A stretch of DNA of 8,905 nucleotides from Candidatus Nitrosopumilus sp. (lineage in GTDB: Archaea > Thermoproteota > Nitrososphaeria > Nitrososphaerales > Nitrosopumilaceae). The position numbers were made by a program, and so were the translations under genes. Where the stretch lies: assembly GCA_011055585.1 (NCBI GenBank), contig DRGT01000147.1, forward strand, positions 1 to 8,905. The letters are read 5' to 3'. This document shows positions 5,187 to 8,905 of the stretch, piece by piece. The notes under the pieces were generated by a model. The model was not told where the DNA came from. It searched no databases and saw only the letters and a program-made list of their open reading frames with translations. Numbering within the stretch: position 1 is the first letter of the stretch; each line of letters starts with the position of its first letter.

Positions 5187-5199
5187 GGTTATATATTCC
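5187..5199. promoter_or_regulatory. Shared bidirectional TATA box for rpoK and the cyclophilin-like gene
   Basis: GGTTATATATTCC reads GGAATATATAACC on the other strand, so a TATA box is present in both directions over the same bases. Read to the right it is centred about 26 nt before TTG 5219; read to the left, about 28 nt before TTG 5165. The whole intergenic space is 53 bp and has no other good TATA candidate. Confidence 0.6.
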
Positions 5200-5218
5200 A
5201 ATAATTCTAAACAACGAA

Positions 5219-5605
5219 TTGACTTCAGGTTCGGTATCAAAAATTAACTTGATTTTAGAAATTAGAGGCAAATCAAAGATAACATGTGAGCTTAAAAGAC
5301 ATCTTTCCCCAAAAACTGTTGGAATACTTTCTCGATCACTACCATTAGAAGGAAATGCTCATCTTTTAGGAAAATCAATTGTTTATTTTGGGACTCCAAT
5401 AAATTCTGGAATTGAACGGGCAAGAAGTGTGTTCAAAAAAGGAGATGTTGCATTTTTACCAGTTGAGGGAAGTATTTGTTTTTTTATCGGAGATAGTGAA
5501 CCTGGAAAAAAAATGACTCCGCTTGGAAAAATCACTTCAAATGTTGATGCATTAACTGAAGTAAAATCTGGCGATGTGTTTTCTCTTTACGCTGATAAGG
5601 GCTGA
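5219..5605 (+). CDS. Cyclophilin-like-fold protein (COG2164 type)
   Basis: A 128-residue protein that resembles the small archaeal/bacterial cyclophilin-like family (COG2164, formerly DUF369): an N-terminal strand I-N-L-I-L-E-I, then a central H-L-L-G-K-S-I-V-Y-F-G-T-P-I block (about 48-61), G-D-V-A-F-L-P-V-E-G-S-I-C-F-F-I-G (75-91), and a final G-K-I-T-S-N-V-D-A-L-x-x-V-K-S-G-D. Members have the cyclophilin beta-barrel, but peptidyl-prolyl isomerase activity has not, to my knowledge, been established, and the typical cyclophilin catalytic Arg-Phe motif is not obvious. The start is TTG 5219, set 26 nt after the shared TATA box; no ATG exists near it. It is divergent from rpoK and overlaps the S25e 3' end by 19 bp. 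A T6 run at 5635-5640, antisense to S25e lysine codons, could be its terminator. Confidence 0.75.
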   Translation: MTSGSVSKINLILEIRGKSKITCELKRHLSPKTVGILSRSLPLEGNAHLLGKSIVYFGTPINSGIERARSVFKKGDVAFLPVEGSICFFIGDSEPGKKMTPLGKITSNVDALTEVKSGDVFSLYADKG

Positions 5606-5922
5606 TAAACATGATGTCCACTATGTCCACCAACTTTTTTCACAGTTCCATTCTGTAATGATTTTTTCAAATAAGCATTTGCCGTGGAGATTTTTACCCC
5701 TGTCTGTCTTGCTAGTTCTTGCACAGTAATTACTTTGGCACTTTTGATTGCTTTCATAGCTTGTTCATCTGTCAAAATAACTCGAATCTCAGCCTTTACA
5801 GATCTTTCTTCACCTTTATTGTCTTTCTTTCCTTTCTTTGATTTTGTACCTGTTTTTTTAGATGCATCACTAGATTGTTTTTTTTCTGTTTGTGCTGGTG
5901 ATTGTTTTTTTGCTCCACCCAT
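5587..5922 (-). CDS. rps25e: 30S ribosomal protein S25e
   Basis: A 111-residue basic protein. It opens with M-G-G-A-K-K-Q-S, the typical archaeal S25e start, followed by a Lys/Ser-rich tail (to about residue 40) and a winged-helix core: V-I-T-V-Q-E-L-A-R-Q-T-G-V-K-I-S-T-A-N-A-Y-L (64-85), then L-Q-N-G-T-V-K-K-V and the end V-G-G-H-S-G-H-H-V-Y (97-106). S25e is an archaeal/eukaryotic small-subunit protein on the head of the 30S particle. The start is ATG 5922; an ATG at 5946 would add eight residues but lies right at the TATA element (5947-5954). Its 3' end overlaps the cyclophilin-like gene by 19 bp. It shares an 88-bp divergent promoter region with the 70-residue zinc protein. Confidence 0.88.
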   Translation of the reverse strand: MGGAKKQSPAQTEKKQSSDASKKTGTKSKKGKKDNKGEERSVKAEIRVILTDEQAMKAIKSAKVITVQELARQTGVKISTANAYLKKSLQNGTVKKVGGHSGHHVYQPLSA

Positions 5923-5946
5923 AAAAAATTGAAAAATTAACTCCAC

Positions 5947-5954
5947 TTATAAAC
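5947..5954 (-). promoter_or_regulatory. TATA box of the S25e gene
   Basis: Minus-strand TTTATAAG centred about 28 nt before ATG 5922, a near-consensus archaeal TATA box. It decides the start in favour of ATG 5922. Confidence 0.55.
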
Positions 5955-5981
5955 GAAAAGTTTTGCAAGAAATTTTTCAAA

Positions 5982-5989
5982 TATAAATA
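5982..5989 (+). promoter_or_regulatory. TATA box of the 70-residue zinc protein gene
   Basis: TATAAATA is centred about 26 nt before ATG 6011. An AGGTGA element at 5999-6004, seven bases before the ATG, looks like a Shine-Dalgarno site, the only convincing one in the window, although by TATA spacing the transcript could begin at or near the ATG. Confidence 0.5.
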
Positions 5990-6010
5990 AGATTTGACAG
6001 GTGAAAGATC

Positions 6011-6223
6011 ATGGGTGTAATAGCAAAGGGCGCAAAATGCAACGTTGATGGTTGTACAAATGATGGTGTACGATCTCTTAACACCAAAAAGGTAGAAAAT
6101 GCTGGCCTACGAGTAAATTCCCAAAGCAAAAAAACGGTCCTTTGCAAACAACATTACAAAGAATGGAAGAAAGAATCTAAAGATGATAGGGACTTGGAAC
6201 GTGCTAGGTATGATAAATTCTAG
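6011..6223 (+). CDS. Small zinc-finger-like protein, function unknown
   Basis: A 70-residue basic protein. Cys10-x4-Cys15 in K-C-N-V-D-G-C and Cys45-x2-His48 in L-C-K-Q-H form a likely C-x4-C...C-x2-H zinc site, followed by a highly charged helix (about 49-70) rich in Lys, Glu, Asp and Arg. I do not recognise a named family; the pattern would fit a small RNA- or ribosome-binding zinc protein, and its divergent pairing with S25e hints at a translation link, but that is inference. The start ATG 6011 has both a TATA element 26 nt upstream and a Shine-Dalgarno-like AGGTGA. The TAG stop shares a CTAG palindrome with the stop of the opposite gene, and a run of eight T follows directly. Confidence 0.72.
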   Translation: MGVIAKGAKCNVDGCTNDGVRSLNTKKVENAGLRVNSQSKKTVLCKQHYKEWKKESKDDRDLERARYDKF

Positions 6224-7320
6224 CATTTTTTTTGCTTTGACTTTCCTTCGTAAAATTTCTCTGTTGAACTAAAATAGTCATCACTTAATTTTTGATAGAA
6301 TGAATCTAATTTTTTATACAGGTGTTTTGGCTTTCGAGGTTTTTGACTACTAAGAACATACAGTGCAAGTATGGGAAAAGCAATTGTTGCATCGGCATAC
6401 ACTGTAACCATGTCATGATGAGCATCTTGCACTTTGCCCCAAGTTTTTCCTTCTTGAAGTGTTGCACCTGACAAACCACCTGTATCTGGCCTAGCATCAG
6501 TGATTTGTATTATGTAATCTTGACCTCCATCATCTCTTCTCAAAATTTGATCAAGTAAAGGACCAGTTTGTTGAGCTGTATTTTTTGGAACTCCTCCACC
6601 TAATTCAACAATTCCAGATTTTTTTGAATTGTACAAAATGGATGCTTGCTCAAGAATCTCACGTACAAAATCTAAGTTGTATTGTTTACCTCGTAAACGA
6701 TGAACTGACAAATTCAATGCTAATGAAGAATCTTTTAATGCTGAAACGTATACGGGGACATCATAATCATAAGCAGTTGTCACAAAACTTTTTTCAGGAT
6801 ATTTTGATTTTTCTTTACTGATTTTTCCCATTAAATTACAAAATTCAGCAGTTGTAAATGGTTTATCAATTAGTTTTTCTTTAAACATTTTCTGAATTAC
6901 TTGATCTTGTGCTTCAAGCGTTTCATAAAATTTGATGTATACATCCCTAATTCGAACAATTTGATTTTCATATAATTTCATGTCATCAACATCAAAATGA
7001 CCTTGTTTCACTGGTAATCCCCATGAAAAATGATCTTCGTGATACACATTAGCTCCTGTTGTGATAATCCAATCAACAAACCCCCTTTCAATCAATGTTT
7101 TGAAAATTCCTCCAAAACCAACAGGAGTCATAGCTCCAGAAACAGTTAGGCAGATAGTTGCATTTTCTTTAATCATTTTAGCATAAAGCTTTGCAGCTTC
7201 GCCAAGCTGCCTTGCATTAAACCCCGAACCTGCATAAACCTCCACCAGGTCCTCAATCTTCATTTTTGGATCTAGTTTGATATGAGGAATGTCTTTTCCT
7301 TTGAAACTATGATGATCCAC
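6220..7320 (-). CDS. Deoxyhypusine-synthase-family protein
   Basis: A 366-residue cytosolic enzyme of the deoxyhypusine synthase fold. Visible blocks: G-S-G-F-N-A-R-Q-L near residue 31; T-V-S-G-A-M-T-P-V-G-F-G-G (59-71); W-I-I-T-T-G-A-N-V-Y-H-E-D-H (84-97), the NAD-binding region; G-G-G-V-P-K-N (241-247); and R-P-D-T-G-G-L-S-G-A-T then T-W-G-K with Lys296, the position of the lysine that forms the enzyme-imine intermediate. In true DHS the enzyme moves aminobutyl from spermidine to a lysine of aIF5A. Here the catalytic K-H-H segment reads K-N-T, and the D-T-G-G-L-S-G-A-T insert is typical of the DHS-like subgroup common in bacteria, so another polyamine reaction is possible. GTG 7320 is the start, with a TATA element 25 nt upstream; the next ATG would remove 19 residues. 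Confidence 0.83.
   Translation of the reverse strand: MDHHSFKGKDIPHIKLDPKMKIEDLVEVYAGSGFNARQLGEAAKLYAKMIKENATICLTVSGAMTPVGFGGIFKTLIERGFVDWIITTGANVYHEDHFSWGLPVKQGHFDVDDMKLYENQIVRIRDVYIKFYETLEAQDQVIQKMFKEKLIDKPFTTAEFCNLMGKISKEKSKYPEKSFVTTAYDYDVPVYVSALKDSSLALNLSVHRLRGKQYNLDFVREILEQASILYNSKKSGIVELGGGVPKNTAQQTGPLLDQILRRDDGGQDYIIQITDARPDTGGLSGATLQEGKTWGKVQDAHHDMVTVYADATIAFPILALYVLSSQKPRKPKHLYKKLDSFYQKLSDDYFSSTEKFYEGKSKQKKC
6226..6233 (+). terminator. T8 tract after the 70-residue zinc protein gene
   Basis: Eight T begin two bases after the TAG stop at 6221-6223. Archaeal RNA polymerase terminates at such runs. On the other strand these bases encode the last lysines of the DHS-like protein. Confidence 0.5.
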
Positions 7321-7340
7321 AAATCAAAAAAATTATTCGC

Positions 7341-7349
7341 TAATTAATA
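7341..7349 (-). promoter_or_regulatory. TATA box of the DHS-like gene
   Basis: Minus-strand TATTAATTA centred 25 nt before GTG 7320. It supports a leaderless GTG start and overlaps the left arm of the inverted repeat at 7347-7385. Confidence 0.45.
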
Positions 7350-7385
7350 CTTACGAAATTCAATATATTTTTTGAATGAAAGTAT
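7347..7385. repeat. Two-part inverted repeat in the divergent promoter region
   Basis: Outer arms ATACTT (7347-7352) and AAGTAT (7380-7385) and inner arms ATTCAA (7358-7363) and TTGAAT (7372-7377) are all exact reverse complements, nested around an A/T loop. It lies in the 119-bp gap between the DHS-like gene and the 114-residue protein gene and touches the DHS-like TATA box. It could be an operator or an RNA hairpin, or chance in AT-rich DNA. Confidence 0.35.
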
Positions 7386-7405
7386 ATTGATGTCCTTACG
7401 ACTAG

Positions 7406-7413
7406 TTTTATTA
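7406..7413 (+). promoter_or_regulatory. Possible TATA box of the 114-residue protein gene
   Basis: TTTTATTA centred about 30 nt before ATG 7440. The spacing would leave a leader of a few nucleotides. The match is weak in such AT-rich sequence. Confidence 0.3.
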
Positions 7414-7439
7414 TTGTTAAAAAACAAGAATTAGAAATT

Positions 7440-7784
7440 ATGAAAATTGTTGACATTTCAAATCCTGAAAGAATTAACCGAAAACCAGACAAGACAACCG
7501 TCCTTCTTTCTGATGGGAATTTTTCTGAGCAAGGATTTTTGATAAAAAGAATAGAATTAAAACTCTATACTGAAAAATTAGATGAAAAACTTGGACCATA
7601 TTCATTGATTACGGCAAATATTGAAACTGATAAGGGAATAATTGAAATGATTTATGATGAAGGTTTTCGTGGAGAAAATGCTTTAGAAAAAGCTACAGAA
7701 TTTGTAACAAATAATTTAGGAATTTCATCTTTAGTTCTAAGATCCATTATTTCATTAAAAGAGGAACTAAAAAAATCTAATTAA
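7440..7784 (+). CDS. Conserved-looking hypothetical protein, 114 residues
   Basis: I do not recognise this protein. It reads as an alpha/beta domain without signal peptide or membrane segment: strands around residues 18-24 (T-T-V-L-L-S-D), 33-44 (L-I-K-R-I-E-L-K-L-Y) and 55-72 (S-L-I-T-A-N-I-E-T-D-K-G-I-I-E-M-I-Y), followed by helices over about 79-90 and 96-112. It has no Cys or His, so a metal site is unlikely. Codon use is like its neighbours and the strand/helix pattern is well formed, so it is very likely a real gene. ATG 7440 is the first start after a 119-bp divergent promoter region shared with the DHS-like gene. Its TAA stop shares a TTAA palindrome with the stop of the opposite CAP-domain gene. 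Confidence 0.7.
   Translation: MKIVDISNPERINRKPDKTTVLLSDGNFSEQGFLIKRIELKLYTEKLDEKLGPYSLITANIETDKGIIEMIYDEGFRGENALEKATEFVTNNLGISSLVLRSIISLKEELKKSN
7769..7775 (-). terminator. T7 tract after the CAP-domain gene
   Basis: On the minus strand seven T occur 5-12 nt after the TAA stop of the CAP gene. The same bases are lysine codons near the end of the 114-residue protein. Confidence 0.4.
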
Positions 7785-8410
7785 CAAAAGTTCTGGGTAA
7801 TGTGCAATACATCATCAGAAATCACAACACCAATTCCTTCCTTACCATACTCTTTGAAAAGAAGATTTTCTCTATGTGCTGGACTGTCCATCCATGATTG
7901 TACAATACGTGTACCAATACCAGTAAGATCATCAGGATAGATGATTTCTGCCAAGTTTTCTGCTCCTTTCAAAATATCTCCATTTGATAACTCTCTTGCA
8001 CAAACAAAATTGGCTTGTTCATATCTATCTACTACATCTTTTCCCTCTGGAGAAATATGGGATAGATAATTTCGTTCACTCATGTCTTGACTGTGTTTTT
8101 TTGCAATTTCTGCAATTGTACTACTCCAAGGGAGAAGTTTTAAACCGTGTAATTTTCTTACTTCATTTACTTCATAATGAATATCATATGCGATTTCTTC
8201 AGTACTCATTTTTCGTTCTTCTTTAGTTGTATTTAGTTCAGAAAAAAGATCATTTGATAAAATTCCAGAATTTCCAATAGCTACTGCTGTACCCAGCAGA
8301 ACAGTTACTGCTAGTATAATCCAACCAAATGAGGTCAAAGTATCACTTTTGAATGATTTTTCATATTCACCTTTTGTATGTAATTCAAAATTACACCAAT
8401 GCAACTTCAT
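7781..8410 (-). CDS. Membrane-anchored CAP (SCP/PR-1) domain protein
   Basis: A 209-residue protein with one transmembrane helix (about 28-46, F-G-W-I-I-L-A-V-T-V-L-L-G) after a charged N-terminus, a short linker, and a CAP domain over about 73-209. The CAP signatures are clear: V-N-E-V-R-K-L-H-G-L (81-90), Y-L-S-H-I-S-P-E-G (115-123), G-A-E-N-L-A-E (149-155), S-W-M-D-S-P-A-H-R-E-N-L-L (172-184), G-I-G-V (192-195) and the final T-Q-N-F-C. His118, Glu151 and His179 are at the positions of the conserved cavity. By the positive-inside rule the CAP domain probably faces outside the cell. CAP proteins have varied roles (lipid binding, proteolysis claims) and none can be assigned. I chose ATG 8410; an in-frame TTG at 8452 would add 14 residues, and the promoter is unclear because a strong AATATATTTT (8430-8421) is too close to this ATG. 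Confidence 0.82.
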   Translation of the reverse strand: MKLHWCNFELHTKGEYEKSFKSDTLTSFGWIILAVTVLLGTAVAIGNSGILSNDLFSELNTTKEERKMSTEEIAYDIHYEVNEVRKLHGLKLLPWSSTIAEIAKKHSQDMSERNYLSHISPEGKDVVDRYEQANFVCARELSNGDILKGAENLAEIIYPDDLTGIGTRIVQSWMDSPAHRENLLFKEYGKEGIGVVISDDVLHITQNFC

Positions 8411-8488
8411 TAATAGAGCCAAAATATATTCAGAATATCCAATTCTGTACAAAAATTAACTCTACATGTTACTTTTTTTAGCACAAGA

Positions 8489-8494
8489 TTTAAT
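8489..8494 (+). promoter_or_regulatory. Possible TATA box of the threonyl-tRNA synthetase gene
   Basis: TTTAAT is centred about 28 nt before GTG 8520. A second A/T element, TTATAA at 8499-8504, is closer than usual (about 19 nt). Confidence 0.35.
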
Positions 8495-8519
8495 TCAATT
8501 ATAATTTCAGTTTCAAACT

Positions 8520-8905
8520 GTGCGGATTTTACAATTACACTGCGATAGTATAGAATATACCCCTACCAAAAAGGAAATAAAATCTGCTGAAGAAATAACT
8601 CCTGAAACAAAGAAGTTTCAAGAAATTGTTGTAGCTTTTGTAGCTATAGAAGAAGGAGATGATTCATCGGTTGCAAAAAAAGCAATGGATGAGATTTCTG
8701 AATCAATGAACAAAGTGGGTTGCAAAAAATTACTTCTTTATCCTTACGCTCATCTAAGCTCAAACCTTGCATCACCTTCAACAGCATTAAGCATTTTAAA
8801 GCAAATGGAATCATCTGCAACTAATTTAGAAGTATCTCGTGCCCCTTTTGGTTGGACAAAATCATACAAAGTTCAAGTAAAGGGACATCCTCTTGCTGAA
8901 AACTC
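8520..8905 (+). CDS. thrS: Threonyl-tRNA synthetase, archaeal type, N-terminal editing domain (partial)
   Basis: The gene runs off the right edge after 128 codons. From GTG 8520 it reads M-R-I-L-Q-L-H-C-D-S-I-E-Y, which matches the start of archaeal ThrRS. The visible part is the D-aminoacyl-tRNA-deacylase-like editing domain that removes serine wrongly attached to tRNA-Thr: L-L-L-Y-P-Y-A-H-L-S-S-N-L-A (71-84, His78 in the editing site), R-A-P-F-G-W-T-K-S-Y-K (107-117) and K-G-H-P-L-A-E (121-127). The catalytic aminoacylation core would follow outside the window. No ATG precedes this frame, and the family begins M-R-x-L at this position, so GTG is the start. It is divergent from the CAP-domain gene across 109 bp. 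Confidence 0.9.
   Translation, partial: MRILQLHCDSIEYTPTKKEIKSAEEITPETKKFQEIVVAFVAIEEGDDSSVAKKAMDEISESMNKVGCKKLLLYPYAHLSSNLASPSTALSILKQMESSATNLEVSRAPFGWTKSYKVQVKGHPLAEN

Noticed and set aside
5166..5240. Longer RpoK starting at TTG 5240
   Set aside because: It would put the shared TATA box inside the gene and overlap the divergent gene's start; the added residues look like translated promoter.
5684..5932. Plus-strand open frame over S25e with hydrophobic, Phe-rich translation
   Set aside because: It is the antisense of the Lys-rich S25e tail and has no promoter or start support.
5923..5946. S25e start at ATG 5946
   Set aside because: It adjoins the TATA element and adds hydrophobic residues before the family-typical M-G-G start.
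6306..6497. Second minus-strand frame and nearby plus-strand frame (6585-6821) inside the DHS-like gene
   Set aside because: Shadow frames of the conserved catalytic region. A frameshift was considered, but the main frame is unbroken from 7320 to 6220.
1..8905. Mobile elements, CRISPR arrays, tRNA or rRNA genes, phage or defence genes
   Set aside because: No transposase or integrase motifs, no regularly spaced repeats, no cloverleaf-like or rRNA-like stretches were seen on either strand. The gene set is core metabolism and information processing.

Overview
The window looks like a piece of a low-GC chromosome from an ammonia-oxidising Nitrososphaerota archaeon (Thaumarchaeota, Nitrosopumilus-like). 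Reasons: archaeal information-processing genes (RpoK/Rpb6, ribosomal protein S25e, Alba, archaeal-type threonyl-tRNA synthetase with its own editing domain), a single-domain parvulin start that closely resembles the marine thaumarchaeal parvulins, a deoxyhypusine-synthase-family protein, and mostly leaderless genes with an A/T-rich TATA element about 25-30 nt before the start codon. I see no mobile element, CRISPR array, tRNA or rRNA. This is ordinary, very compact core-genome sequence, not an island.

Layout, left to right. The 5' end of a parvulin peptidyl-prolyl isomerase gene runs off the left edge (minus). Then come four plus-strand genes: a DUF2203 protein, a UbiA-family prenyltransferase that starts on the base after the DUF2203 stop, an aldo/keto reductase and a 48-residue YHS metal-binding protein. 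From there strands alternate: a glutaminase-less asparagine-synthase-like protein with a C-terminal zinc ribbon (minus); an HTH regulator with a Cys/His cluster (plus); Alba and RpoK (minus); a cyclophilin-like-fold protein (plus); S25e (minus); a 70-residue zinc-finger-like protein (plus); a deoxyhypusine-synthase-like enzyme (minus); an unrecognised 114-residue protein (plus); a membrane-anchored CAP-domain protein (minus); and the N-terminal editing domain of threonyl-tRNA synthetase, running off the right edge (plus).

All five convergent junctions have almost no space. Three share a palindromic 4-bp stop (CTAG, CTAG, TTAA) in which both genes end on the same bases, one has a 1-nt gap and one overlaps by 19 bp. 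T-tracts that could end transcription are often the antisense of lysine codons in the neighbouring gene. Divergent junctions are short promoter regions; in one, a single near-palindromic TATA box lies at the right distance from both rpoK and the cyclophilin-like gene. The TATA spacing was used to choose starts. Six of sixteen genes appear to start with GTG or TTG.

The most interesting leads are the bidirectional TATA box, the shared palindromic stops, the ammonia-type asparagine-synthase-like protein with a zinc ribbon, the DHS-family enzyme that lacks the usual active-site histidine, and the acidic-tailed Alba and RpoK variants. Functions come from motif reading by eye, without any database search.
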